From the NCBI RefSeq assembly GCF_002975175.1, contig NZ_PCNZ01000006.1, forward strand, positions 124,001-188,000: a DNA stretch of 64,000 nucleotides. Direction: 5' to 3'. Source of the stretch: Bacillus sp. MYb209 (lineage in GTDB: Bacteria; Bacillota; Bacilli; Bacillales; Bacillaceae_G). Positions 35,162-43,328 of the stretch are shown piece by piece. Position 1 is the stretch's first letter. The number at the start of each line of letters is the position of its first letter. Under the pieces are notes generated by a model, which did no database searches, was not told the DNA's origin, and saw only the letters and a program-made list of their open reading frames with translations. Both the position numbers and the translations under genes were made by a program.

Positions 35162-36376
35162 ATGGAGCAAAACCCACCTTTGCAAGAAAATACACGAAGT
35201 AAACCGAAAAATAGTAAGAAAAAAACAAAAATTATTATAAGCGTTATTCTATTAGTTTTAATAGTAGGTGGCGGTTATACTTGGTTTTTAGTAAATAAAG
35301 CATCTTCTGCTATTCGAAATGCCGCTCACGATTTAGCGCGCGGTGATAAATCTGATTTACGTGATAAAGCTGTAAAACCTATTACGAATAATGTATCTGT
35401 TTTAATAATGGGTGTTGATGAAAGTGATGTCCGCGGGAAAGAATATGGTGAAGCTATAAGAACGGATGCATTATTACTTGCAACCTTTAATAAAGATAGC
35501 AAAACTGTAAAGCTATTAAGTATTCCACGAGACACATATACTTATATTCCAGTGGAAAAGAAAAAAGATAAAATTACACACGCTCATGCATTTGGTTCTA
35601 CTAAAAACGGAAAAGATGGTGGACCACAAGCTAGTATTGATGCAGTTGAAAAATTAATGAATGTTCCCGTCGATTACTTTGTAAAATTTAACTTTAAATC
35701 ATTTATAAAAATCGTCGATGACCTAGGCGGTATTGAAGTTGATGTACCAGTTGAATTTACTGAGCAAGATAGCAATGATAATGCTGAGGCAATTCACCTG
35801 CAAAAAGGTGTTCAAAAGTTAAATGGCGAAGAGGCTCTTGCTCTTGCTAGAACACGACACATTGATAGTGATGCGATGCGTGGTCAACGTCAGCAACTCG
35901 TTATCGAAGCCATTTTAAAGAAACTAACAAGCGTTGGATCCGTAACAAAAGTTGGTAACATCATTGATGATATTAACGGACAATTCGTTACAAACTTAAC
36001 ATTCGACGATATGCTTTCATTCTATAAATATGGAGCAGATTCTTCAATTGAGAAATTACAAATTGAAGGTGAAGATTGTTACATGGCAAAAGGTGATGAT
36101 ACATGTAGTAAGTCTCCTGGTGGTGGCCGAACTTACTACTACAATCCAGATAAAAAAGAATTAGCTAATGTTACAAACGAACTTCGTAGTCACCTTGGAC
36201 TACCTGCCTATACAAAATCTAATTCTGATTCTGATTCTAATTCGAAAAAAACAAGCTCAGAGAAAACAAAAGAATCTAAGTCTGAAAATACGAGTGAACG
36301 CGAATCAAGTAACGATGAAACTCAAAATAAGAATAACAGTGAAGATACAGAAACATCGTCTAATAACAATGAATAA
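35162..36376 (+). CDS. LytR-CpsA-Psr (LCP) family cell-wall glycopolymer ligase
   Basis: A 404-residue protein: a basic cytoplasmic N-terminus, one membrane helix (about residues 30-48, IIISVILLVLIVGGGYTWFL) and an extracellular LCP domain (about 85-300). The domain shows NVSVLIMGVD, RTDALLLATFNKDSKTVKLLSIPRDTY, ITHAHAFG and ALALARTRHIDSDAMRGQRQ, the pyrophosphate-lipid-binding motifs with conserved Arg and Asp. The last 60 residues are a Ser/Asn/Glu/Lys-rich unstructured tail. LCP enzymes attach teichoic acids or polysaccharides to peptidoglycan. GAAGGAG lies 8 nt before the ATG at 35162. Monocistronic. Confidence 0.9.
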   Translation: MEQNPPLQENTRSKPKNSKKKTKIIISVILLVLIVGGGYTWFLVNKASSAIRNAAHDLARGDKSDLRDKAVKPITNNVSVLIMGVDESDVRGKEYGEAIRTDALLLATFNKDSKTVKLLSIPRDTYTYIPVEKKKDKITHAHAFGSTKNGKDGGPQASIDAVEKLMNVPVDYFVKFNFKSFIKIVDDLGGIEVDVPVEFTEQDSNDNAEAIHLQKGVQKLNGEEALALARTRHIDSDAMRGQRQQLVIEAILKKLTSVGSVTKVGNIIDDINGQFVTNLTFDDMLSFYKYGADSSIEKLQIEGEDCYMAKGDDTCSKSPGGGRTYYYNPDKKELANVTNELRSHLGLPAYTKSNSDSDSNSKKTSSEKTKESKSENTSERESSNDETQNKNNSEDTETSSNNNE

Positions 36377-36379
36377 AGT

Positions 36380-36418
36380 GAAGCAGTGCTCTATGGAGGT
36401 AGAGCACTGCTTCTTTTT
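36380..36418 (+). terminator. Terminator of the LCP gene
   Basis: GAAGCAGTGCTCTA pairs with TAGAGCACTGCTTC around TGGAGG, followed by T. Confidence 0.92.
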
Positions 36419-36524
36419 AATTCTTTCAAAATTAAAAATCAGAACTTTCCAACTATCTTTTTTAATATTTTTAAATTATAATAAATAATAGTAATCTATT
36501 CCAATTATCAGGGGGCTCACACAT

Positions 36525-36965
36525 ATGAAAGCTGCAGTAAAACATAACATTTCAGATTTTAAAGAGTACTTAAAATCAAACGATATATACATGGAAGAAA
36601 ATATAGATGAAAATGATGGTTCTGTACATTTCTCAGTAGGATTAGAAACAGAAGCTGGCGCAAAAATTCAACTTATCGCTGCTTTCCAAAACGAACATCC
36701 TGCCGTGGATATATACTGCTTCAATGTTGCTCTTGTACCTGATTCAACATCAAAAAATGACATTTTACATGTCATCAATGAATTAAACACATCTTATCGA
36801 TTTGCAAAATTCACGCTAAACAAACAAAATGCAATTGATATTTCAACATCTCTTGCATTCTCAGAACCAAACTTTAATCCTGCACTTGTCTTTGAACATA
36901 CGAGAATGCTATATAAACTGGCAAACGATGAATATAAGAACTTAATGAAAGTTATTTGGGCATAA
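36525..36965 (+). CDS. YbjN-like domain protein, unknown function
   Basis: A 146-residue cytoplasmic protein. The pattern NDGSVHFSVGLETEAGAKIQLIAAFQNE, then NDILHVINELNTSYRFAKFTLNKQNAIDIS, resembles YbjN/type III secretion chaperone-like folds (alpha-beta-beta-beta-alpha). AGGGGGC precedes the ATG. It stands alone between two terminators. The family call is by pattern only; no function is assigned. Confidence 0.6.
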   Translation: MKAAVKHNISDFKEYLKSNDIYMEENIDENDGSVHFSVGLETEAGAKIQLIAAFQNEHPAVDIYCFNVALVPDSTSKNDILHVINELNTSYRFAKFTLNKQNAIDISTSLAFSEPNFNPALVFEHTRMLYKLANDEYKNLMKVIWA

Positions 36966-36967
36966 AA

Positions 36968-37001
36968 TAAAAGGATGGGCTGCAAGCAGCACCATCCTTT
37001 T
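36968..37001. terminator. Bidirectional terminator between the YbjN-like and TauE genes
   Basis: AAAAGGATGG pairs with CCATCCTTTT around GCTGCAAGCAGCA, itself able to form an inner GCTGC/GCAGC stem. Confidence 0.88.
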
Positions 37002-37773
37002 ACTTCAATATCATATCGATCCACATCTTTATCGCAGTTCCTACAATTAAAATAGATAATACATATTGCAAAACTTTTTGATTCACTCTCTTCCCTACTC
37101 TCACCCCAAGAGGAGCGGCAAATAAACTTGCTATCGCAACGATAAGAGCCGGAATAACAACTATTTGTCCAGTAATCACTTTCCCAGTAGTAATTCCTAT
37201 CGAGGAAATAAAAGTAATAGCGATAGATGTTGCTATTGTCGTACGTATCGGTAGTTTTAAAACAACTAGCATAATCGGGACTAAAAGAAATGCACCACCG
37301 GCCCCAATAATGCCGGAAACACTTCCTACACTAAACGCTAGCAAACTAGCTAGCCATTTATTGTACATAATTCCCTCTGATCCCTTACGATCGCTTTGCT
37401 TTGGTATAAACATCATAATAGCCGCAATAGTAGCTAATAATGTGTAAACAATGTTTACAGCATGCTCATTTAATAAATTCGCGCTAAGGCTACCTACAAA
37501 GCTTCCTATTAATATACTAGCTCCCATATACACAACTAACGTTTTATCCATATCGTTACTTTTCCTGTACGCCCACGCGCCTGCAAAAGTTGCAAAGAAT
37601 ACTTGAATCGCTGTAATACCACTCACCTCATGTGATGTATATCCAGCAAATCCTAGCAATACTGGAATGTATAAGATCATCGGATAATTAATAATTGCAC
37701 CGCCAATCCCAACCATTCCTGAAATAAACGAACCTATAAACCCAATAATAAAAAGTAGTACTGTTAAACTCAT
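37000..37773 (-). CDS. TauE/SafE family sulfite/organosulfonate exporter
   Basis: A 257-residue membrane protein with eight or so membrane segments. The duplicated motif is seen in [19 protein letters not shown] and [25 protein letters not shown]. TauE/SafE proteins export sulfite and similar anions. It is the last gene of the CstR-type persulfide operon, where an exporter for sulfite or thiosulfate made by the enzymes upstream is expected. AGGGGA precedes the ATG. Confidence 0.88.
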   Translation of the reverse strand: MSLTVLLFIIGFIGSFISGMVGIGGAIINYPMILYIPVLLGFAGYTSHEVSGITAIQVFFATFAGAWAYRKSNDMDKTLVVYMGASILIGSFVGSLSANLLNEHAVNIVYTLLATIAAIMMFIPKQSDRKGSEGIMYNKWLASLLAFSVGSVSGIIGAGGAFLLVPIMLVVLKLPIRTTIATSIAITFISSIGITTGKVITGQIVVIPALIVAIASLFAAPLGVRVGKRVNQKVLQYVLSILIVGTAIKMWIDMILK

Positions 37774-37806
37774 ATTGTATCCCCTGCCTTCTAAAAAGAA
37801 GGTGAT

Positions 37807-38286
37807 TTAAATAAATAAATTCACATTCCCATCCGAAGCATCTGCTAAATATGCACCTACTCCTGCAAACTCTACCCCTTCCATAATCTCTTCCTCTTTT
37901 AACCCTAATAAATCTACTGTCATTTGACAAGCTACAAGCTTAACTCCCTGTTCTTTCGCCATATCAATTAAATCTGGCAAAGGCATTGCGTTATGTTTTT
38001 TCATAATACCTTTAATCATTTTTGGCCCCATACCAGCAAAATTCATTTTTGATAATCCCATCTTATCAGCGCCGCGCGGCATCATTTTCCCAAACACTTT
38101 CTCTATAAACGTTTTCTTTACTTTCACATGCTCATCTTTCCTAAGGGCATTTAAACCCCAGAAAGTATGAAAAATAGTCACCTCTTGATCGTACGCGGCT
38201 GCACCATTCGCAATAATGTAAGCTGCCATCGCTTTATCATAATCTCCACTAAATAAAACAATCGTCGTTTTCTTCTGTTGTTCCAT
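37807..38286 (-). CDS. DsrE/DsrF/DrsH-like family protein
   Basis: A 159-residue cytoplasmic protein with the DsrE-like fold: TTIVLFSGDYDKAMAAYIIANGAAAYDQEVTIFHTFWGL at the start and GVKLVACQMTVDLLGLKEEEI near the end, whose Cys is the likely persulfide carrier. It belongs with TusA and rhodanese proteins in sulfane-sulfur relay. An operator of the CstR type (38302-38318) lies directly upstream, so it may begin a separate transcript. AGGAGGAG precedes the ATG. Confidence 0.9.
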   Translation of the reverse strand: MEQQKKTTIVLFSGDYDKAMAAYIIANGAAAYDQEVTIFHTFWGLNALRKDEHVKVKKTFIEKVFGKMMPRGADKMGLSKMNFAGMGPKMIKGIMKKHNAMPLPDLIDMAKEQGVKLVACQMTVDLLGLKEEEIMEGVEFAGVGAYLADASDGNVNLFI

Positions 38287-38301
38287 GTTGTTCTCCTCCT
38301 T

Positions 38302-38318
38302 ATTACCTATAGGGGTAT
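38302..38318. promoter_or_regulatory. CstR-type operator before the DsrE gene
   Basis: ATTACCTATAGGGGTAT carries TACC and GGTA half-sites around TATAGG, the G/C-tract inverted repeat of CsoR/CstR operators. Similar elements precede cstR and the TusA-rhodanese gene. Confidence 0.65.
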
Positions 38319-38374
38319 TTTAAAAGTTGTAAAAAGGTTCAAATTATCTAGCTACACCCGATACTACTTTCCCC

Positions 38375-38734
38375 TTACAAAGCGTTCATACCGCCTGAAA
38401 CATTTATAACGCGCTGAAATCCTAATTTCTTTAATACTTTTGCTGCTTGTTTACTTCTCACCCCGCTCTGACAAATAACTATTACTTCCTTATTTTTATC
38501 TAACTGATTTACTTTACTAGCTAACTCATTTAGCGGGATATTCTGAAATCCCTTCATATGATTTCCTCTATATTCACCTACTGTACGAACATCGATAAAT
38601 TGTTTTCCCTTTTTTCCCGCTATACTCTTCAATTCTTTTCCATTTATATTTTGAACACCTTTCACCGGTAAAAAACGTGAAATAACAAACCATGCAGCAA
38701 GTACAATGAAAAGCGTACTAAATATTGTATTCAT
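38375..38734 (-). CDS. Membrane-anchored single-domain rhodanese
   Basis: A 119-residue protein with an N-terminal membrane helix (TIFSTLFIVLAAWFVIS) and a rhodanese domain with the active-site loop VICQSGVRSKQAA, where the Cys carries the persulfide. It handles sulfane sulfur in the CstR operon. GGAGAGGG precedes the ATG. Confidence 0.9.
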   Translation of the reverse strand: MNTIFSTLFIVLAAWFVISRFLPVKGVQNINGKELKSIAGKKGKQFIDVRTVGEYRGNHMKGFQNIPLNELASKVNQLDKNKEVIVICQSGVRSKQAAKVLKKLGFQRVINVSGGMNAL

Positions 38735-38772
38735 ATAACCACCCTCTCCGCCTTTACAAAACTAGTTCTTCC

Positions 38773-39003
38773 CTATGCCTTCTTAATCCAAAATTTCAGC
38801 ACATCGTCTTCTATATTATGCTTTACTATTTCATGACCGCCTGTTTTTGACCATGCTGGAATATCCTTTACCGACCCTTTATCCGTTACATGTACTTCTA
38901 ACACATCTCCAGATTGTAAAGTATCCATCGCTCTCTTCGTTCTTACAATCGGCATCGGACATGCTAAACCTTTCGCATCTAATACTTGTTTTATATTCAT
39001 CAT
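38773..39003 (-). CDS. TusA family sulfurtransferase
   Basis: A 76-residue protein with the TusA signature DAKGLACPMPIVRTKRAMD; the Cys in CPMP carries sulfane sulfur. Length is normal. It lies between the MBL and rhodanese genes with GGAGG before the start. A second ATG follows immediately, and either could be used. Confidence 0.93.
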   Translation of the reverse strand: MMNIKQVLDAKGLACPMPIVRTKRAMDTLQSGDVLEVHVTDKGSVKDIPAWSKTGGHEIVKHNIEDDVLKFWIKKA

Positions 39004-39030
39004 CTATACCTCCATTTTTTGTTTATATCA

Positions 39031-40161
39031 TTATTCATGAACTGCACAACGATTTGGACCAATCTCCATTTCACGCTCTTCTTCCACACTCGGATGGATT
39101 TTCCCCATATTCGTTTGACGAATTTCTTCATAAGCATTCGGCTGCGGTGGTAAATTCTCTGTTACGATTTTACGAAACTCATCCGCACATTTAATGTTTA
39201 ATCCTGTATTCGACTCAAATAATTCTTTTAAGTTTGCACTTACAATACCACTCTCATCTATTTCACTTATTTTTGAATAATGAGCTGGTAAAACAATTAA
39301 CTCTTGCGATAATTCCTTATAACGTGTATATAAAGTACTTCGCAAATCCCCTACCCAGTCTTCCGCCTTCCCGGCAAGATCGGGACGACCAATTGAATCT
39401 ACAAATAAAATATCACCTGATAATAAATACGTCTCATCTACAATAAATGATGTACTTCCAATCGTATGCCCTGGTGAGTATAGTGCATCAATATTAATTA
39501 GGGTACCCCCTACCGTAATAACAGTGCCTTCTACTAGCGGTTCGTAAGAGAAAACAACTTCCTCCGCATCTTTTGGAGGTAACCAATACGTACCACTGAC
39601 TTTTTCAGCCAACTTATGCCCACCAGAAATATGATCTGCATGTAGATGTGTATCCATTACGTTAGTAATAGTAACTCCATGTTCTTTTGCAAAATCTTCG
39701 TATGCTTCAATCGTTCTCACCGCATCAATGACTGCTGCTTCACCATTTGAAACTACCATATAAGATAAGCATCCTTTTCCAAGACGATTAAATTGATATA
39801 TACTTCCCCCGCCCTGTACATCCCCTACCTTTACCGGCTTCACATACTCACTCCAAGCTTTCATACCGCCAGCTAAATAATAAATATTATTGAAACCCTC
39901 ATCTAACAATTGCTCTGCGACAAACTGAGAAGAACCCTCTTTCGCACATACAACTAAAATCTCTTTCTCCCTCGGTAATTCATCTACAATATGTTCTACA
40001 CCATCTAATAAATCAAAATACGGTTTATTCATTGAAGAAATTTGTTTCCCTTCAATTTTCCATTCTTCATAATCCGCTTCATTCCGAACATCTAAAATAA
40101 ACAACTCTCCAAATAAAACTTTCTCTGCTATATCTTTTGCTTGTAACGGTTTAACACTCAT
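39031..40161 (-). CDS. Rhodanese-MBL fusion, persulfide dioxygenase-like (CstB-type)
   Basis: A 376-residue protein. Residues about 5-108 form a rhodanese-like domain ([17 protein letters not shown]). Residues about 120-335 form a metallo-beta-lactamase fold with the iron-binding [19 protein letters not shown] and [18 protein letters not shown], the pattern of persulfide dioxygenases. A 40-residue tail ends ...NRCAVHE. It likely oxidises low-molecular-weight persulfides to sulfite. The ribosome site (GGGGGG) overlaps a degenerate CstR-type inverted repeat at 40166-40181. Confidence 0.9.
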   Translation of the reverse strand: MSVKPLQAKDIAEKVLFGELFILDVRNEADYEEWKIEGKQISSMNKPYFDLLDGVEHIVDELPREKEILVVCAKEGSSQFVAEQLLDEGFNNIYYLAGGMKAWSEYVKPVKVGDVQGGGSIYQFNRLGKGCLSYMVVSNGEAAVIDAVRTIEAYEDFAKEHGVTITNVMDTHLHADHISGGHKLAEKVSGTYWLPPKDAEEVVFSYEPLVEGTVITVGGTLINIDALYSPGHTIGSTSFIVDETYLLSGDILFVDSIGRPDLAGKAEDWVGDLRSTLYTRYKELSQELIVLPAHYSKISEIDESGIVSANLKELFESNTGLNIKCADEFRKIVTENLPPQPNAYEEIRQTNMGKIHPSVEEEREMEIGPNRCAVHE

Positions 40162-40165
40162 TTTT

Positions 40166-40181
40166 TACCCCCCATGGTATA
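40166..40181. promoter_or_regulatory. Degenerate CstR-like operator at the rhodanese-MBL ribosome site
   Basis: TACCCCCCATGGTATA has TACC and GGTA arms around a six-base centre, overlapping the ribosome-binding region. It is weaker than the three other sites. Confidence 0.35.
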
Positions 40182-40198
40182 TTTTAATTTAAAAAAAT

Positions 40199-40759
40199 TT
40201 ACTTCTCTATATTCCCTTGCCACTCTAACATACCTGGAATGACATTTTTCACGTTTGAAAAACCTTTTTCTTTCAACGTTTGACACGCTATATCACTACG
40301 GTTACCAGTTCGGCAAACAACATAAATTTGCTTTGTCTGATCTAACGATGCACTGTCTAGTTCACCTAGTGGCACCGAAATAGCGGATGGAATATGACCA
40401 AAAGCAAATTCCGCTGCTTCGCGAACATCTAGTACGATGCACTCTTCTCCGCAAGATAATATATCCTGTAATTCTACATTCGTAATTGTATGAGGATATT
40501 TCACAACTTCATTCACTTCATGTTCGTGGGCTTTTCTTACATAATGCATCAATATATCTCCCTCTTGTTTCGTTCCGATATATTGATGCCCTACTTTAGT
40601 CGTCCAACTTTGCAGATCTAACGTAGACCCTTTATCCGTTGCCTCTATTTCAATAACTTGTCCTGATCCCAATCCTTTCATCGCCTTTTTTGTCTTCACA
40701 ATTGGCATCGGACAAGCCAAGCCTTTACAGTCTAAACTCGTATCAACTTTTATACTCAT
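40199..40759 (-). CDS. TusA-rhodanese fusion (CstA-like sulfurtransferase)
   Basis: About 186 residues. An N-terminal TusA domain (DCKGLACPMPIVKTKKAMKG) is fused to a C-terminal rhodanese (about 95-185, VVCRTGNRSDIACQTL). The two catalytic cysteines allow intramolecular persulfide relay, as in S. aureus CstA. The ATG at 40759 has better spacing from GGAGG than the one at 40765. It follows cstR, with an operator between them. Confidence 0.9.
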   Translation of the reverse strand: MSIKVDTSLDCKGLACPMPIVKTKKAMKGLGSGQVIEIEATDKGSTLDLQSWTTKVGHQYIGTKQEGDILMHYVRKAHEHEVNEVVKYPHTITNVELQDILSCGEECIVLDVREAAEFAFGHIPSAISVPLGELDSASLDQTKQIYVVCRTGNRSDIACQTLKEKGFSNVKNVIPGMLEWQGNIEK

Positions 40760-40787
40760 AATCATTTCCTCCCTAATTATTATACAT

Positions 40788-40803
40788 ATACCTGCAGGGG
40801 TAT
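40788..40803. promoter_or_regulatory. CstR-type operator before the TusA-rhodanese gene
   Basis: ATACCTGCAGGGGTAT is an inverted repeat with ATACC and GGTAT arms, 28 nt upstream of the start codon. It matches the operator before cstR. Confidence 0.7.
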
Positions 40804-40847
40804 GTTAAGGTGTTTTTGAAAATCTGTCAACACATATGTTTGACAGA

Positions 40848-41111
40848 TTACCGGCTTTTTACTAGTAATTGAACAGCTTCTTTAATTAACTCTTCATTTG
40901 AGCCATTACCTTTTTCAAACTGCTCGCGCAAACATTGCTCTAAATTTGTTCCCACAACAAGTCCAATTGTACGATCTAGCGCAGAACGGGATGCAGTTAA
41001 CTGTGTAATAACATCTCGGCAATCTTTTCCCTCTTCCATCATGCGAAGCACACCACGAACTTGACCTTCAATACGTTTCAATCTATTTTTCATATCTTGA
41101 TTATATTCCAC
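40848..41111 (-). CDS. cstR: CstR-type persulfide-sensing repressor (CsoR family)
   Basis: An 87-residue all-helical DUF156/CsoR protein (MKNRLKRIEGQVRGVLRMMEE). The two sensing cysteines are at 31 (GKDC) and 60 (NLEQC). CsoR copper sensors have a His four residues before the second Cys; here that position is Asn56, the change that distinguishes CstR. CstR forms di- to tetrasulfide bridges on exposure to persulfides and releases the operator. The GTG start follows GGAGG. It heads the sulfur gene cluster. Confidence 0.92.
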   Translation of the reverse strand: MEYNQDMKNRLKRIEGQVRGVLRMMEEGKDCRDVITQLTASRSALDRTIGLVVGTNLEQCLREQFEKGNGSNEELIKEAVQLLVKSR

Positions 41112-41172
41112 TGTAGAACACCTCCGTAATTATAACTATATTATACATTACTTTGTAACTTTGTATAATATC

Positions 41173-41190
41173 ATATACCCTCAAGGGTAT
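41173..41190. promoter_or_regulatory. CstR-type operator before cstR
   Basis: TATACCC-TCAA-GGGTATA is a near-perfect 18-bp inverted repeat with the GGGTAT tract of CstR/CsoR operators, 62 nt upstream of cstR, implying autoregulation. Confidence 0.8.
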
Positions 41191-41237
41191 ATTGCAAAGT
41201 TTTTAATTTTAAGCCTATATACTTTCTAACCATATAA

Positions 41238-41278
41238 AAATAGACCGAATCAACCATATGGCGGGTTTCGGCCTATCC
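41238..41278 (-). terminator. Terminator after the 129-residue protein gene
   Basis: ATAGGCCGAA pairs with TTCGGTCTAT (one G-T pair), followed by T on the minus strand. Confidence 0.8.
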
Positions 41279-41285
41279 TTATTCA

Positions 41286-41675
41286 TTAATTTACGTTAAT
41301 CGTTATTAATTCAGCTACATTTCTATCATTAATCACAATCGCTTTTTTCTCATTATTCGGCAGTAAAATTATATACTTCCCTTTTCTGGGAGTCTTCCAA
41401 ATGAATTTTCCTTCTTGATTAGTCTTCCCTATCGAAATTACGATTTCTTTGCTAGGCCCAGGTGATTCATCTTTTATAAGCATAATTTCAAAATCTTTTA
41501 TCGGTTGTTTCTCTTTATTCTGAACATAGAAAGTTATAGGATTACCAACCTTACTAGCATTCTCCTCATTATTTGCTATAAAACTAGACATCAAGATTAT
41601 GACCAATATACAAAACAAAATCCCAATAGACTTACTATATTTATTCAGACCATTTTTTAATATTATTAAAAACAT
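41286..41675 (-). CDS. Membrane-anchored protein with a beta-sandwich-like domain, unknown function
   Basis: A 129-residue protein. Residues about 16-32 form a membrane anchor (SIGILFCILVIILMSSFI). The rest resembles an extracellular carboxypeptidase-regulatory or SpaA-like sandwich (ITFYVQNKEKQPIKDFEIMLI, GKTNQEGKFIWKTPRKGKYIILLP). The start overlaps the 3' end of the protease remnant by 35 nt and lacks a clear ribosome site, so the exact start is uncertain. It may have been co-expressed with the protease. Confidence 0.6.
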   Translation of the reverse strand: MFLIILKNGLNKYSKSIGILFCILVIILMSSFIANNEENASKVGNPITFYVQNKEKQPIKDFEIMLIKDESPGPSKEIVISIGKTNQEGKFIWKTPRKGKYIILLPNNEKKAIVINDRNVAELITINVN

Positions 41676-42247
41676 CGTCTGTTATCCGATTTCCAGAATT
41701 CATATTTTTATTTCCTCTTGTATGAATGGCTATTATTCTGACACCCGTATCAAAATAATGGTATACAGGTGATCCACTTTGCCCCTCATAAGTATCAATC
41801 CTATATGTTAAAATTCTAGGGTTAACGCCTTCAATTACACCCATAAATTTCTCCATTATTATACTGAGTTGCTACATAGACTATAGCGCTATACGGATAT
41901 GAAGTTGTATCATTGACCCGTATTCGATCATCTATTCCTATAACAGAATAGGTAAGAATATTAGGTGAATAATTTAACTTAGTATTTTCCAATAAATATC
42001 CCCAATCTTCCCTACCATGTTTACGCCCTTCAAACGAAGGCGAAACAAGATCTTCTCCTCTTAGATCATTACTATACAAAGATTGTTCTTGAAAAAGTAC
42101 TCTTTCTCCCTCATTCGAAACTGATGTCCAAGGTACATCTTCTGCATATACCTTCTGTTTCACCCAAAATACCATATAAAAAAAGATAAAGAGAACACCA
42201 AAACTGTAAAGAACCAATCTACATCTTATAGAAATAAAGCTATACAC
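41641..42247 (-). pseudogene. Remnant of a V8/glutamyl-endopeptidase-type serine protease, internal deletion and frameshift
   Basis: The N-terminal frame (42247-41831, GTG start with GGAGG) has a membrane signal and pro-region, then the mature-type start VIGIDDRIRVNDTTSYPYSAIVYV, and stops soon after. A second frame (41856-41641) supplies the C-terminal part with RIDTYEGQSGSPVYHYFDTG, the nucleophile Ser motif GQSGSP, and IAIHTRGN...NRITDDVFNNIKKW. The middle, about 100 residues with the catalytic His and Asp, is absent, and the two halves are in different frames. The gene cannot make an active protease as read. It is close in pattern to B. cereus-group glutamyl endopeptidases. Confidence 0.78.
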
Positions 42248-42301
42248 TTTAACTTACCTCCTATATAAATGATAGCGAACAATTGAGGATCCCCTTTATA
42301 A

Positions 42302-42330
42302 ATTCTAATTTTTCTTTTCTTAGAAGTCAA
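42302..42330 (-). promoter_or_regulatory. Putative sigma-A promoter of the protease remnant
   Basis: On the minus strand TTGACT (42330-42325), 17 bases, TAGAAT (42307-42302). The -35 lies inside the left arm of the palindrome. Confidence 0.55.
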
Positions 42331-42370
42331 TGTAATTAATAATGATTATCATTATTAATTACATTGACTT
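42324..42370. repeat. 47-bp perfect palindrome with central Fur-like box
   Basis: Each base pairs symmetrically about T42347: arms AAGTCAATGTAATTAATAAT and its complement, 23 bp long. The centre AATAATGATTATCATTATT (42338-42356) matches 16 of 19 positions of the classical Fur box. Outer ends provide TTGACT -35 elements on both strands. It may be an iron-responsive operator or a larger bidirectional binding site. Confidence 0.8.
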
Positions 42371-42607
42371 AACAAAACAATAAAATTATTTACATTCTTT
42401 ACTTTGAGTTAAAAAAGCTTAGTTCTTCCAAGGATTCGGCTGTAAAGAAAAGGAGTTAGGTGGGAGATCAACTTCCCGTAAATGCCCAATTGGTGATGGC
42501 TAATACTCGGCGGGGGATACTATGACTATGGCTAATACAATATATCTACTACAAAAAATTCATTTCATTTACGAATGAAGGAATCAACCGTTTTATTATC
42601 CTACTTC

Positions 42608-43192
42608 CTATAATCTCTTTGTAAAACTATAATCCATCTCTCCACCTAAAGCTTCAGCTGTATCACCAGTTTCTCTAAAATCATGTGTATAAATTTGTTC
42701 AAATGAACCGAAATCTACTTGTTTATAAAATTCATAACAAGGGAATCCATCATGCTCTCCTTGAATATCGATACTACCATCCTTGTTCACACATACAGTT
42801 AATAAATAATCTACAGGTGGTGCATATACATTTAACGGATTACTAGCGCTTGCACTCATTTTGAATTGTACACCATCAGAATTCCATGCAATATGAGTAC
42901 ACACAATATTTTCAGTACTCGCTTTTCCTGTTCTTTTATTCACAGAACCATCTGGATTTGTAATCTTCTCTGTCGTAATACCCGTGTTTGCATATGAAAA
43001 CACTTCTTCTTTATAAAAATCTACTACTACCTCTTGCTCAACTCTAGAGCGCATAGTATTTACCGCATGTGGTGTAAATTCACGTGAATCACCTTCGAAT
43101 TGTATTACTCTCCCTGTTTGTACATCCTTACTCGGTTCCGTCCAAGACATTGGAATAAATACACTGGCTCTAATTTTAACGATATTCGTCAT
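42608..43192 (-). CDS. DUF3238-like protein, copy 2
   Basis: A 194-residue soluble protein, likely beta-rich. Key stretches are MTNIVKIRASVFIPMSW, REFTPHAVNTMRSRVEQEVVVDFYK, FKMSASASNPLN and GFPCYEFYKQVDFGSFEQIYTHDFRETGDT, recognised as the DUF3238 family of uncharacterised proteins. It is the same length as its upstream paralog and strongly similar by eye. The start at 43192 is set by AGGGG 8 nt upstream and by alignment with the paralog. Function unknown. Confidence 0.8.
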   Translation of the reverse strand: MTNIVKIRASVFIPMSWTEPSKDVQTGRVIQFEGDSREFTPHAVNTMRSRVEQEVVVDFYKEEVFSYANTGITTEKITNPDGSVNKRTGKASTENIVCTHIAWNSDGVQFKMSASASNPLNVYAPPVDYLLTVCVNKDGSIDIQGEHDGFPCYEFYKQVDFGSFEQIYTHDFRETGDTAEALGGEMDYSFTKRL

Positions 43193-43328
43193 AAGAAACA
43201 CCCCTATAATTCTAATTTTATATACTCCATACTATTGAATAAAATAGACCACAATTTCGGTCCCAGAACCAATAGCTTTCTCTTTTACGTTTGCTACTTC
43301 CTTCTGAAAAATAGCGCTATATTTATAT

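Larger units (their letters stand above)
42248..42607. other. Intergenic region with palindrome and an unidentified block
   Basis: 360 bases. It holds a 47-bp perfect palindrome (42324-42370) and, at about 42425-42545, a block of visibly higher G+C (for example GGGAGATCAACTTCCCG and ACTCGGCGGGGGATAC). That block has no long ORF in any frame and does not resemble its surroundings. It could be a decayed coding or mobile fragment, or a structured RNA; I cannot identify it. Confidence 0.5.
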
